A stretch of 64,000 nucleotides of DNA from Halobacillus massiliensis (GTDB taxonomy: Bacteria; Bacillota; Bacilli; Bacillales; Halobacillaceae): contig NZ_LT800499.1 of the NCBI RefSeq assembly GCF_900166625.1, positions 2,211,731 to 2,275,730 of the forward strand. Direction: 5' to 3'. The notes beneath the pieces are model-generated. The model worked only from the letters and a program-made list of their open reading frames with translations, was not told the origin of the DNA and ran no database searches. The translations under genes and the position numbers were made by a program. Shown here one piece after another: positions 1-8,955 of the stretch. The first letter of the stretch is position 1. Each line of letters opens with the position of its first letter.

Positions 1-696
1 GCAATTGCGCTGGCTTTTGCAGAATCCGGTTCGGATATTATCTTAATTGCAAGAAATAAAGAAGCACTCTTACATACGAAAGAAGAAATTCAATCACTCG
101 GAAAAGAAGCAATTATCATTCAGGCTGATGTTGCTGATTACAAAGAAATAATCGATCAAGTCGAAAGTGTCCGAGACGGACGATCTATCGATGTATGGGT
201 TAATAATGCCGGCATGAACATTCGCAGTGAAGCCGAACATGTAACAGAAGGAGAGTGGGAGCAGATAATATCAACCAATATGAAAAGTGCATTTTTCCTT
301 TCCCAATATGCCGCTTCCGTTATGAAAGATCGTAAGAAAGGAAAGATCATTAATATTTCGTCAGTAGGCGGGCATACAGCCCTTCGTACTGGAGTCGTTT
401 ATGCAATGACGAAGAGCGCCCTTATTCAAATGACGAAAAACCTGGCGATGGAATGGGGCAAGTATCAGATTAATGTAAATGCCATAGGTCCATGGTATTT
501 TAAAACCTCTCTCACTGAAAAGCTGCTGCAAAACGAGGAGTACGTAGAGGCTATAAAAGAGAGAACACCTTTAAAGCGAATTGGAGAATTAAAAGAATTG
601 ACCGGAAGTGCCTTGCTGTTAGCATCAGATGCCGGCAGTTACATGACAGGGCAGACTTTATTTGTTGACGGCGGAATGACGATTTATGGTTTTTAG
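1..696 (+). CDS. Short-chain dehydrogenase/reductase, 5' partial
   Basis: The frame is open from the first base, so the start codon and the glycine-rich cofactor motif lie outside the window; 231 residues are visible. The classical SDR features are present: NNAG at about residues 68-71, the catalytic serine in INISS near 121, and YAMTK with Tyr134 and Lys138. The C-terminal FVDGGMTIYGF ending is typical of FabG/gluconate-dehydrogenase-like SDRs. The protein is an NAD(P)-dependent oxidoreductase of unknown substrate. It ends 59 bases before the alkylpyrone synthase start on the same strand, so co-transcription is possible, but no functional link is shown. Confidence 0.9.
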   Translation, partial: AIALAFAESGSDIILIARNKEALLHTKEEIQSLGKEAIIIQADVADYKEIIDQVESVRDGRSIDVWVNNAGMNIRSEAEHVTEGEWEQIISTNMKSAFFLSQYAASVMKDRKKGKIINISSVGGHTALRTGVVYAMTKSALIQMTKNLAMEWGKYQINVNAIGPWYFKTSLTEKLLQNEEYVEAIKERTPLKRIGELKELTGSALLLASDAGSYMTGQTLFVDGGMTIYGF

Positions 697-755
697 AAAA
701 GCATAAAATCAAGCAGATAGGTCATCCTATAACTGTTCCAGAAAGGATGGGTTGG

Positions 756-1838
756 ATGGCCTACATTATTTCCTGTGGGATAAAAGAAGCAGAATACTCT
801 TACACACAGCAAGAAATACAGAAATTTGTTGAGCAGGTATTTCCTATGAGCAGCAGGGAAAAAAACCGACTGATGCCTGTCTTTGAAAATGCTGATATTA
901 CTTCCAGACAATTTGCCTGCCCGCTTGAGTGGTTTGAAAACAGCCATGAACTTGAAGAAGTGAACGAAACTTACCATAAAATTTCCCTTCAGTATGCTAA
1001 AGAAGCTGTGGAACGCTGTCTTGCTCATCACAAGCTGATTAATAAAGTGGAAGCTTCGGAAATTGAACATATTATTTTTGTTTCTTCGACAGGGATCGCA
1101 ACTCCTACAATTGATGCTTATTTGATGGATGAGCTTCAAATGAATGAGTATGTGAAACGGACCCCTATTTTCGGTTTAGGATGTGCTGGTGGTACAAGCG
1201 GAGTGGCAAAAGCGTTCGAATGGTTAAAAGGAAACCCAGAGAGCAATGTACTTTTGATAGCGGTTGAGTTATGCAGTCTGACTTTTCAACATAATGATAA
1301 AAGTGCCAGTAATGTAGTCGGTGCGGCATTATTTGCTGACGGTGCCGCTGCTGTTCTGCTTGCAGGGGATAACTCACCTCTTGTAAACAGGACAAAAGGT
1401 AATCTGCCTTATGTTTTAGAGGCGAGTACGAGAACAAAGCCTCACAGCCAGTCCGTGATGGGATGGAAAGTAGTGAATACAGGCTTCGAAGTGATTTTTA
1501 AGAAAAATATTCCAAAGCTCGTCCGAACATTTTGGAAAGAACACATAGAGGACTGCTTATTAAATAGCAGGTGGAAGAAAGAAGACCTTCCCTTTATTAT
1601 TGCCCATCCCGGCGGTAAAAAAGTGCTCGAATCTTACGTAGAATGTCTGAACTTAAATCCTTCTGTGCTCGAAAAATCAAAAAACATTTTAAATAAACAT
1701 GGAAATATGTCATCACCGACCGTCCTCTATGTACTCGAGAAAGTAATGCAGGAAGAACATAAAAAAGGTACACGCTCTCTCATGACGTCTTTAGGGCCCG
1801 GCTTCACTTCTGAAATTGTTCAATTGGAGTGGGTATGA
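756..1838 (+). CDS. bpsA: Type III polyketide synthase (alkylpyrone synthase)
   Basis: This is a chalcone/stilbene-synthase-fold enzyme of 360 residues. In B. subtilis BpsA condenses long-chain acyl-CoA with malonyl-CoA to make triketide alkylpyrones. The nucleophile Cys143 is in GLGCAGG, the His is in IAHPGGKKVLESY, and the Asn is in NKHGNMSSPTVLYVL, giving a Cys-His-Asn triad. An in-frame ATG at 747 directly abuts GAAAGG, whereas the ATG at 756 lies nine bases after it, so 756 is preferred. The stop overlaps the start of the next gene (ATGA), indicating translational coupling with the methyltransferase. Confidence 0.93.
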   Translation: MAYIISCGIKEAEYSYTQQEIQKFVEQVFPMSSREKNRLMPVFENADITSRQFACPLEWFENSHELEEVNETYHKISLQYAKEAVERCLAHHKLINKVEASEIEHIIFVSSTGIATPTIDAYLMDELQMNEYVKRTPIFGLGCAGGTSGVAKAFEWLKGNPESNVLLIAVELCSLTFQHNDKSASNVVGAALFADGAAAVLLAGDNSPLVNRTKGNLPYVLEASTRTKPHSQSVMGWKVVNTGFEVIFKKNIPKLVRTFWKEHIEDCLLNSRWKKEDLPFIIAHPGGKKVLESYVECLNLNPSVLEKSKNILNKHGNMSSPTVLYVLEKVMQEEHKKGTRSLMTSLGPGFTSEIVQLEWV

Positions 1839-2338
1839 TGTGGTGGTGGCTGTATTTATTTATCATCGCTCAGCGTCTCCTGGAATTGGCCATTGCGAAA
1901 TACAATGAAAAATGGATGATAGAGCAGGGAGCCGTTAAAGTGGAATGCTCACACTATTTTTTATTTATAATCCTTCATAGTGGTTTTTTATTCTTCATTT
2001 TTATAGAATCATTTTTATTGAAAAATGGAGCTTTACTGCTGTCTCCCTTTCTACTTGCAGCATTCATAATATTACAGCTGCTGCGGGTATGGTGTATCAC
2101 GTCACTGGGGCGAAAGTGGAATACGAAAATCATTGTGCTTCCAAATAGTCCTCTTGTTGCAAAAGGACCTTACCGTTATATAAAACACCCCAATTATTTG
2201 ATCGTTTTCTTTGAATTGCTAATTATTCCGCTCTTATTTCAAGCTTATGTTACAGCATTACTTTTCCCGGTTCTGCATTTTCTCGTACTAAAAATTAGAA
2301 TTCCTGCTGAAGAACTAGCCCTAAGCGGAAAATTCTAA
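1835..2338 (+). CDS. bpsB: Isoprenylcysteine carboxyl methyltransferase-family alkylpyrone O-methyltransferase
   Basis: This is a membrane protein of about 167 residues with four or five hydrophobic segments. The C-terminal GPYRYIKHPNYL motif is characteristic of ICMT/PEMT-type S-adenosylmethionine-dependent methyltransferases. In B. subtilis the equivalent gene next to bpsA methylates alkylpyrones. The ATG at 1835 overlaps the bpsA stop in an ATGA, with GGAG five bases upstream; a second ATG at 1838 is equally possible. The membrane location fits a very hydrophobic substrate. Function is inferred from the motif and the tight coupling with bpsA. Confidence 0.88.
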   Translation: MMWWWLYLFIIAQRLLELAIAKYNEKWMIEQGAVKVECSHYFLFIILHSGFLFFIFIESFLLKNGALLLSPFLLAAFIILQLLRVWCITSLGRKWNTKIIVLPNSPLVAKGPYRYIKHPNYLIVFFELLIIPLLFQAYVTALLFPVLHFLVLKIRIPAEELALSGKF

Positions 2339-2417
2339 AAATTATTGCAACAGGAGAGAACATCTGCTAAAATCTAATTAGTAATGAAAATCGTTATCAA
2401 TTAAGGTGGGTGTAAGA

Positions 2418-2591
2418 ATGCTCTTGCTTATATTGTTTTTTACGGCCGTATACACAGCCATGGCCGTCTGGATTCTTGCGAAAGTCGGATCTAAGCCGGC
2501 ACAATCTGTTCAAAGCTCATTGATTCACCCTTTTAAAAAGTCGTCTGCTGACAGGCGAAAAGCATATGAACATTCTATTTCGGCGAGGTGA
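2418..2591 (+). CDS. Small single-span membrane protein, unknown
   Basis: The ORF has 57 residues: a strongly hydrophobic N-terminal segment (about residues 1-22), then a short basic, polar tail. AAGGTGG lies eight bases before the ATG at 2418, making it a better start than the upstream in-frame GTG at 2406, which falls inside the ribosome binding site. No family was recognised. It lies alone between bpsB and the next small gene. The good ribosome binding site is the main support for its being real. Confidence 0.55.
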   Translation: MLLLILFFTAVYTAMAVWILAKVGSKPAQSVQSSLIHPFKKSSADRRKAYEHSISAR

Positions 2592-2683
2592 TTCCACCTG
2601 GCCGTTTATTTTTGCTATACTGGTGACAGAGAAAGTTAGCGAAGTTTGTCGTTGCTGGATATTAAAGTGATAAGGAGCGTTCT

Positions 2684-2953
2684 ATGAAGCAGACTGATAC
2701 ATTAGCTTATTACTTGGAGGATTTATGGACGAAAGGCTTTAAACTGTCAGATAAAGATGTGCATTTTATCTATTTTGGAAAGTATTCCGCCAATGCTGAG
2801 GAATGGAAAGTTATATTAGCACTAAAAGTTACGCTAAAGCTGCAGCAGGCTTTTGACCCGAGCTTTTTTATCAGTGTTCTTGAACATATTTCTTCAGAAG
2901 AAATTACAACAAGAAAGCAAGCTTATCTTTCTTTAGAAAAGCAAGGGATTTAA
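2684..2953 (+). CDS. Small conserved protein, possibly DUF6123 family
   Basis: This protein has 89 residues, is soluble and mixed alpha/beta in composition, and has an AAGGAGCG ribosome binding site before ATG 2684. The sequence resembles, from memory, the short DUF6123 proteins of Bacillaceae; the assignment is tentative and no function is known. It converges on the RNase H-like gene, with a shared hairpin between them. Confidence 0.65.
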   Translation: MKQTDTLAYYLEDLWTKGFKLSDKDVHFIYFGKYSANAEEWKVILALKVTLKLQQAFDPSFFISVLEHISSEEITTRKQAYLSLEKQGI

Positions 2954-3045
2954 AACTGAGGCTGTGGTACTGGGTATTTTTTAAAAGACTTCGTGAAAAG
3001 ACCTTTGAAACTTCATCCTAATGCACTAGTATAAGCAATGAAAAT

Positions 3046-3082
3046 AAAAAAAATCAGCAGCATTTCGGCTACTGATTTTTCT
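3046..3082. terminator. Bidirectional terminator-like hairpin
   Basis: A stem AATCAGCAGC/GCTACTGATT (one mismatch) has A-rich sequence on its left and T-rich on its right. It can therefore serve both the + strand gene ending at 2953 and the - strand RNase H-like gene, whose last codons it overlaps. Confidence 0.65.
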
Positions 3083-3461
3083 TTAATTCGGCCCGTGCTA
3101 CACGGTCAGCATTCTTGTTTGATTTATCCGGTATCCATTTATAAAAAACCATGGAAAAAGATTCCTGAATTTGAATGATCTGTTCTAGAATAGGGGCAAA
3201 CCTTGAGTTTTTGCTGTACTGCTGATCAAGTGCATGAACAGCTGATTGAGAATCCGAGCGAACGGATAGTATTTCTCCAGGATATTTATCTTGGCAAATT
3301 TTTAACGCATGTAGAATGGCTAGAAATTCTGCTTCGTGATTGGTCATTTCTCCTAGATATACAGCGTATTCATCCGAGGAACGGCCATTCTTTATAATTA
3401 TCCCCGCGGCACAGGGACCTGGGTTGCCAGCGGCGGCAGCGTCTGTATATACTTCAATCAT
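3069..3461 (-). CDS. RNase H-like protein (reverse-transcriptase-like/RNase HI fold)
   Basis: This 130-residue protein is the size of a bare RNase H domain. Four acidic residues match the catalytic set: Asp7 in YTDAAAAGNPGP, Glu45 in HEAEF, Asp70 in RSDSQS and Asp119 in NADRVAR. It lacks the N-terminal hybrid-binding domain. B. subtilis has similar short RNase-HI-like proteins (YpdQ/YpeP group) beside a queuosine-precursor transporter, and the transporter gene is directly upstream here with a 12-base gap, so the two are probably one - strand operon. RNA/DNA hybrid cleavage is expected from the residues but not proven. Confidence 0.88.
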   Translation of the reverse strand: MIEVYTDAAAAGNPGPCAAGIIIKNGRSSDEYAVYLGEMTNHEAEFLAILHALKICQDKYPGEILSVRSDSQSAVHALDQQYSKNSRFAPILEQIIQIQESFSMVFYKWIPDKSNKNADRVARAELKKNQ

Positions 3462-3473
3462 AGTAGCCCTCCC

Positions 3474-4148
3474 TTAGCGGTTTATTGATTTGGCCCAGTA
3501 CATAAACGGTGTATCAAGTGCAGCGACTAAAAATTTAATGAAGTATGTGGTCAAAAAGATTTCCAGCCAAATATCTGCTGGATACGTGCCGTAAAAGGCG
3601 ATAGCACAGAAAATCGCACTGTCAAGCAGCTGACTGATCATCGTACTGACATTGTTGCGAAGCCAAAGCGTGCGGTCACTTTTAAAGATTTTCCTTATTT
3701 TTGTATATATCCACACATCAAAATGCTGACTGACAATATAAGCAGTCAGGCTGCCTAAAGCGATTTGCGGTCCGATGCTGAAAAGTGTCGCCATTGCTTC
3801 ATGGGCGATATCACCTTCAGCGGGTGTAAATAACAAGGCTCCCTGCATAATTGTTGTCATTACTAATAAAGTAGAAAAACCAATCCAGACAGCTTGTTTG
3901 GCTTCTTCTTTACCGTATTTTTCATTTAAGATATCAGTGGCTAGAAACGCTGTCCCATAAAGGATGTTCCCTAGTGTTGCCGTAACTCCAAACAGTTCGA
4001 TAGTTTTAACAACCTGAATGTTGGCGATAACTGTAGCCATTCCAATCCAGACAAATAATCCGGTTTTTCCAAACAACCGGTACATCCCCAAGAGCAAACA
4101 AAAATTTATAAGGGCAAAAATAATCCAAATCCATTCATTACTCATCAT
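3474..4148 (-). CDS. Queuosine precursor transporter (YhhQ/QPTR family)
   Basis: This is a six-helix integral membrane protein of 224 residues of the VUT/YhhQ family, which takes up queuosine precursors (preQ0/preQ1). Family hallmarks include FLATDILNEKYGKEEAKQAVWIGF and the C-terminal helix with KFLVAALDTPFMY. The start is the first of two adjacent ATGs after AAGGAGGA. A preQ1-I riboswitch candidate covers the ribosome binding site (separate entry), independently supporting the substrate. It forms an operon with the downstream RNase H-like gene. Confidence 0.93.
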   Translation of the reverse strand: MMSNEWIWIIFALINFCLLLGMYRLFGKTGLFVWIGMATVIANIQVVKTIELFGVTATLGNILYGTAFLATDILNEKYGKEEAKQAVWIGFSTLLVMTTIMQGALLFTPAEGDIAHEAMATLFSIGPQIALGSLTAYIVSQHFDVWIYTKIRKIFKSDRTLWLRNNVSTMISQLLDSAIFCAIAFYGTYPADIWLEIFLTTYFIKFLVAALDTPFMYWAKSINR

Positions 4149-4155
4149 GATTCCT

Positions 4156-4191
4156 CCTTAGTTTTGGTAAAGCGGGAGTTCACGAACCGCT
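4156..4191 (-). promoter_or_regulatory. preQ1-I riboswitch candidate
   Basis: On the - strand the 36-base leader begins AGCGGTTC, has a second arm CTCCCGCT, and ends with an A-rich tail AAAACTAAGG. This is the layout of the preQ1-I aptamer: a short P1 hairpin plus an A-rich tail that folds back as a pseudoknot. The match to the B. subtilis queC leader is from memory. The tail runs into the AAGGAGG ribosome binding site of the transporter, which suggests translational repression by preQ1. Confidence 0.8.
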
Positions 4192-4309
4192 GTCACACAG
4201 CCTTTAATTATACGGATTGGCTGTAGAACAATCAAACCTTATTTGTCTTTACCCAAAATATCGGCGATTTATATTACAATAAAGACATAGATCTAAGGGA
4301 GATGAGGAT

Positions 4310-5976
4310 ATGAAATCAGACATAGAGATTGCTCGTGATGCTAAGATGCTTCCTATTAAAAAAATAGCAGAAATGTTACAGCTGGAGGAAACAGACTGGG
4401 AACCATATGGCCATTATAAAGCTAAATTGTCACATGCTCTATTGCAGAAGCTTCAGCATAAAAGCTCTGGTAAGGTTATTTTAACCACGTCAATTAATCC
4501 AACACCCGCCGGAGAAGGGAAATCAACAGTAACAGTCGGGCTGGCTCAGGCACTGAATCGTATTGGTCACAAGGCGGTAGTTGCACTGAGAGAGCCTTCA
4601 CTTGGCCCCGTTATGGGGTTAAAAGGAGGAGCAGCAGGCGGCGGGTACTCTCAAGTGATACCGATGGAGGATATAAACCTTCATTTCACTGGCGATTTGC
4701 ATGCCCATCAGCGAACAATGCTTTATCTGCTTTTATCGATAACCACATCCATCAAGGAAATGAGTTGAATATAGATCCTAGAAGAATTGTGTGGAAACGC
4801 GTCCTCGATATAAATGATCGGGCATTAAGAGAAGTCATTGTCGGACTGGGAGGACCTGCAAAAGGAGTACCGAGGCAGGAAGAATTTATGATTACCGTAG
4901 CCTCCGAGATCATGGCCGTACTTTGTCTATCGGACAGCTTAGTCAATCTCAAAGTAAGACTCTCAAGAATGGTAGTCGCCTATACATATGAACAGCTGCC
5001 GATAACTGTTAAAGATCTAGGATTTGAAGGTGCTCTAACTCTCTTGCTTAACCAGGCGATGAAGCCAAATTTAGTACAAACCATTGAAAATACACCAGCA
5101 ATTATTCATGGAGGTCCTTTTGCCAACATTGCCCATGGCTGTAATAGTGTCGTCGCCACAAAATTGGCAGCTAAACTGGGAGATTATGTAGTAACTGAAG
5201 CAGGTTTTGGAGCAGACCTGGGGGCAGAGAAATTCATGAACATTAAAGCAAGAGCTGGAAAAATTGAGCCGGATGTTGTCGTGATTGTAGCTACCATACG
5301 GGCTCTTAAACTACACGGAGGACTGCCAAAGAGCGACCTTAATGAGGAGAATCTCCCATCTTTAAAGAATGGTGTCGTCAACTTAAAAAAGCATATCGAA
5401 ACAATACAGCAGTTTGGGATTCCTTTTGTTGTAGCAATTAATCAGTTTCCCTCAGATACATACCCTGAGATTAATTATTTGAAGGAATGGTGCAAGAAAC
5501 AGGGGATTGAAGCTTCTGTTGCTGACGTGTTTAAAAATGGAGGAGCAGGTGCTGAAGAACTTGCTAACATCGCTGTCTCTGCTTCTAAAGCAAAACAACA
5601 GCCTGTCGTTCACACGTATAAACTGACCGATAAGCTTGAAGAGAAAATCTTAAAGATTGCCCAACGAGTATATGGCGCTGACGGGATTTCTTTTACTGGA
5701 GCTGCAAAGAAACAGCTGGACCAATTAAAAGCCATGGGATATGATGACCTGCCTGTCTGTATGGCAAAAACTCAATACTCCCTATCTGATGATCCTTCCT
5801 TAATCGGCTGGCCTCAAGGCTTCACGGTAACTATAAGAGATCTAAAAGTGTCAGCAGGCGCTGGTTTTATTGTTGTCCTGACAGGGAATGTCATGACAAT
5901 GCCGGGACTTCCGAAAAAACCAGCAGCATTAAATATGGATATAACAAACAAAGGTCAAATTAAAGGTCTTTTTTAA
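4310..5976 (+). pseudogene. fhs: Formate-tetrahydrofolate ligase, frameshifted
   Basis: Formate-THF ligase makes 10-formyl-THF in one-carbon metabolism. The first frame (4310 to about 4705) carries the N-terminus, the P-loop TPAGEGKST and [14 protein letters not shown]. Homology then moves to another frame from about 4708 ([24 protein letters not shown]...) to the stop at 5976. The original frame runs off-family and stops at 4768. Against the family pattern HAITSANN, four bases are missing, and restoring them gives 556 residues, the normal length. The rest looks intact, including TPAIIHGGPFANIAHGCNS and MTMPGLPKKPAA. It is either a recent inactivation or a sequence error. Confidence 0.88.
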
Positions 5977-5996
5977 ATAAAACGGGAGGGGAGAAA

Positions 5997-6851
5997 ATGT
6001 CAATTCGAATTGGTGTGACGGGATGGGGGGACCATGCGTCCATTTACCCGGATTCTGTTAAATCTGATGAGAAGCTGGAAGTATATGGCGCTCATTTTCC
6101 GGTTGTTGAGGTAGACACCGCTTTTTATGCGATTCAGTCTGTCGACCGCTATAAAAAGTGGGTCAGCCAGACACCTGATTCTTTCAAGTTTGTAGTTAAA
6201 GCTTTTCAGCAAATGACCGGACATGATCGGGGAACACGCTCTGTTCAGGAAGCGAAGGATTTAGTCAAACGTTATGAAGAATCGATACAGCCGGTGGTCG
6301 AAGCCGGAAAACTTCAAAATATACTATTTCAATTTCCGCCATGGTTTGATGTAAAAAAAGAAAATATTAAAAAACTGCGGCTGATTAAAGAGTGGCTGGA
6401 AGATTATCCTTTAGCGCTCGAGTTTAGAAACAGAACATGGTTTACAGATGAATATAAAAATCAGACGTTGGAGTTTATGAGAGAACACCAATGGATTCAT
6501 ACAATTTGTGATGAGCCGCAGGCTGGAGAAAGTTCCGTTCCGCTCGTGGAAGAAACCACTCATCCCACCCAGACACTTGTCAGGTTTCACGGCAGGAATG
6601 TACATGGCTGGAATAAAAACGGTCGTAAAGACTGGAGAAAAGTCCGGTTTCTCTACCGTTATAACGAAGAAGAACTTCAGGAATGGAAAGAAAGAGTGGA
6701 ACGAATTAAACAGCAGACACCGGAAGTTACTCTTCTGTTTAACAACAATTCGGGCGGAGATGCTGCTGATAATGCTAAGCAAATGCAGGAGCTGCTTGAA
6801 ATCGAATACGAAGATCTTAATCCAAGACAAATGGACTTTTTTAATTTCTAG
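5997..6851 (+). CDS. DUF72 domain-containing protein
   Basis: This 284-residue protein has the TIM-barrel-like DUF72 signature: IGVTGWGDH at the N-terminus, VEVDTAFYAI, FKFVVKAFQQMTGH, LALEFRNRTWF and the late FNNNSGGDAADNA. It is similar to B. subtilis YunF. The biochemical function of the family is not established. GGGAGGGG precedes ATG 5997, 20 bases after the fhs stop, and the HD-hydrolase gene follows after 9 bases, so the genes up to dfrA/mobA may be one transcription unit. Confidence 0.9.
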   Translation: MSIRIGVTGWGDHASIYPDSVKSDEKLEVYGAHFPVVEVDTAFYAIQSVDRYKKWVSQTPDSFKFVVKAFQQMTGHDRGTRSVQEAKDLVKRYEESIQPVVEAGKLQNILFQFPPWFDVKKENIKKLRLIKEWLEDYPLALEFRNRTWFTDEYKNQTLEFMREHQWIHTICDEPQAGESSVPLVEETTHPTQTLVRFHGRNVHGWNKNGRKDWRKVRFLYRYNEEELQEWKERVERIKQQTPEVTLLFNNNSGGDAADNAKQMQELLEIEYEDLNPRQMDFFNF

Positions 6852-6860
6852 AGGTGGACT

Positions 6861-7484
6861 ATGCAGAAAAATAAATGGCTTAAAGAAATCCGCTTATATA
6901 TTCAGCCTTTTTTCAAAGATGACCCAACAGGTCATGACTACCAGCATATGAAGCGGGTCGCACACTGGTCCCGCTTCATAGCCGAGGCTGAAGGGGCGGA
7001 CCCGTTTACAGCGGAGGCAGCCGGATGGCTTCATGACATTGGAGATAAAAAACTTTTTAATGATCCAAAACAGGCTCTTCTTGAAATGTACCGTTTTCTT
7101 GAGTCTCTTGAAATGGAGACAGAGACTATTAAAGAAATCCGGCTGGCTGTAAAAGATGTCTCTTTTACTAAAGGAACAGTTCCGACGACTCTTGAAGGGA
7201 AAATTGTACAGGACGCGGATCGTCTTGATGCAATTGGGGCTGTAGGTATGGCACGTACTTTTGCTTTTGGGGGAGCGAAAGGGCAGCTTATATATGGGGA
7301 AGAGGCAACGTCTATACAGCACTTCTACGATAAGCTTTTGCACTTAGCTTCAGGAATGCACACGAATTATGCCAGAAAGGAAGCAGAAAAACGGCATCAA
7401 TTTATGTTAAACTATTTGGAGCAATTCTATAGGGAATGGAATATCGACAACAACGAAGGGACGGATATGTCCAATGAGCAATGA
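6861..7484 (+). CDS. HD-domain phosphohydrolase (YpgQ-like)
   Basis: This 207-residue protein has the metal-binding HD set: His31-ish in [10 protein letters not shown], the HD pair in [10 protein letters not shown], and a late Asp in [15 protein letters not shown]. subtilis YpgQ of this family hydrolyses (d)NTPs to monophosphate and pyrophosphate. The last 11 bases overlap the thyA start, so the pair is translationally coupled. That neighbourhood suits a nucleotide-pool enzyme, but the substrate here is an inference. Confidence 0.9.
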   Translation: MQKNKWLKEIRLYIQPFFKDDPTGHDYQHMKRVAHWSRFIAEAEGADPFTAEAAGWLHDIGDKKLFNDPKQALLEMYRFLESLEMETETIKEIRLAVKDVSFTKGTVPTTLEGKIVQDADRLDAIGAVGMARTFAFGGAKGQLIYGEEATSIQHFYDKLLHLASGMHTNYARKEAEKRHQFMLNYLEQFYREWNIDNNEGTDMSNEQ

Positions 7485-8430
7485 ACAGCAGTATTTAAAT
7501 CTTTGTAAACATGTTTTAGATAAAGGAAATGTAAAAAACGATCGAACAGGGACGGGTACATATTCAAAATTTGGCCATCAAATGAGATTCGATTTACAGG
7601 AAGGTTTTCCTCTTCTCACAACGAAGAGAGTACCCTTTCGCTTAATTGTCAGCGAATTGCTTTGGTTTATAAACGGCGACACGAACATCAGGTACCTGCT
7701 CAAGCACAATAACAACATTTGGAATGAATGGGCATTTGAATCCTATGTAAACAGCGGGGAATATGACGGCCCTGACATGCAGAACTTTGGCATTCGAAGT
7801 CAGCAGGATGAGGAATTCAACACCCTCTACCAGCAGCAAATGGAGATATTTAAAGACCGAATTCTTAAGGAAGATGCGTTCAGCGAAAAATTTGGAAACC
7901 TCGGTTCCGTTTACGGGAAGCAGTGGAGAGCGTGGGAAACGACCCGCGGGGAAACTATTGACCAGTTAAAGGACGTCATTGAAAATATTAAAAGTAATCC
8001 GGATTCCAGGCGCCATATAGTTACCGCCTGGAATCCGGAAGATGTGCCTTCTAACATGGCGCTTCCTCCCTGCCATATGATGTTTCAATTTTACGTGGCA
8101 GACGGGAAGCTGTCCTGCCATCTCTACCAGCGAAGCGGCGATATCTTCCTTGGTGTTCCATTTAATATTGCAAGCTATGCGTTACTGACCCACTTAATCG
8201 CACAGGAATGCGGACTAGAACCGGGAGACTTTGTTCATACTTTAGGGGACGCCCACATTTATCAAAACCATATCAGCCAGGTGGAAAAACAATTGGGACG
8301 TACTCCTAAAGATCCGCCGAAGCTGTGGCTGAATAAAGAAAAAGAGAGTGTTTTTGACTTTGAAATGGACGATATAAAAATCGAGGGCTATGAACCTCAC
8401 CCGGGTATAAAAGCACCTGTTGCCGTTTAA
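7474..8430 (+). CDS. thyA: Thymidylate synthase
   Basis: It converts dUMP and methylene-THF to dTMP and dihydrofolate. It has 318 residues, the long Lactobacillus-type form, with an insertion around residues 85-140 compared with the 264-residue E. coli type. Visible motifs are [12 protein letters not shown], the catalytic Cys in [23 protein letters not shown] and [14 protein letters not shown]. Dihydrofolate reductase follows after 30 bases, the usual partner that recycles the dihydrofolate produced. Confidence 0.98.
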   Translation: MSNEQQYLNLCKHVLDKGNVKNDRTGTGTYSKFGHQMRFDLQEGFPLLTTKRVPFRLIVSELLWFINGDTNIRYLLKHNNNIWNEWAFESYVNSGEYDGPDMQNFGIRSQQDEEFNTLYQQQMEIFKDRILKEDAFSEKFGNLGSVYGKQWRAWETTRGETIDQLKDVIENIKSNPDSRRHIVTAWNPEDVPSNMALPPCHMMFQFYVADGKLSCHLYQRSGDIFLGVPFNIASYALLTHLIAQECGLEPGDFVHTLGDAHIYQNHISQVEKQLGRTPKDPPKLWLNKEKESVFDFEMDDIKIEGYEPHPGIKAPVAV

Positions 8431-8460
8431 GTTATTTGAAAATATAGAAGAGGTGTAGAG

Positions 8461-8955
8461 ATGATTTCATTTGTATTTGCAATGGACAAAAACCAGTTAA
8501 TTGGAAAAGACAATGATTTGCCATGGTATATTCCAAGAGACTTTAAGTTCTTTAAGGATGTGACATGGGGAGAGACAATTGTTATGGGAAGAAAGACGTT
8601 TGAATCATTCGGAAAACCTCTTCCTAACCGGCGGCATATTATTCTAACTTCCAACAGAGATTATGAGGTGGAAGGCTGTGAAATCATCCATACCTCAGAT
8701 GAAATTATTCGGCTGAATGAAACCTATCCAGAGAAAGAATGGTTTGTGATCGGCGGCAGTGTCCTTTTTGAAAAAATGATGCCGTACGCGGACCGCATGT
8801 ATATGACATATATCGATCATGAATTTGAAGGCGATACGTATTTTCCGGAGTTTGAAGAAGTGGAATGGAACCTAATAGAAGAGACTAAAGGGATAAAAGA
8901 TGAAAAGAATCCGTATGACTATTACTTTAGAATCTATGACCGAGTGAGAGCCTGA
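8461..8955 (+). CDS. dfrA: Dihydrofolate reductase
   Basis: This 164-residue protein has standard DHFR motifs: the N-terminal FVFAMDKNQLIGKDNDLPWYIPRD with the substrate-binding acidic residue, GRKTFESFGKPLPNRRHI, and VIGGSVLFEKMMPYADRMYMT. It reduces dihydrofolate to tetrahydrofolate with NADPH. An AGAGGTG ribosome binding site precedes ATG 8461, and the stop overlaps the mobA start (TGATG). Confidence 0.97.
   Translation: MISFVFAMDKNQLIGKDNDLPWYIPRDFKFFKDVTWGETIVMGRKTFESFGKPLPNRRHIILTSNRDYEVEGCEIIHTSDEIIRLNETYPEKEWFVIGGSVLFEKMMPYADRMYMTYIDHEFEGDTYFPEFEEVEWNLIEETKGIKDEKNPYDYYFRIYDRVRA

Noticed and set aside
693-1139. 148-residue open frame on the - strand
   Set aside because: It is antisense to bpsA, with Phe/Cys-rich shadow composition and no ribosome binding site.
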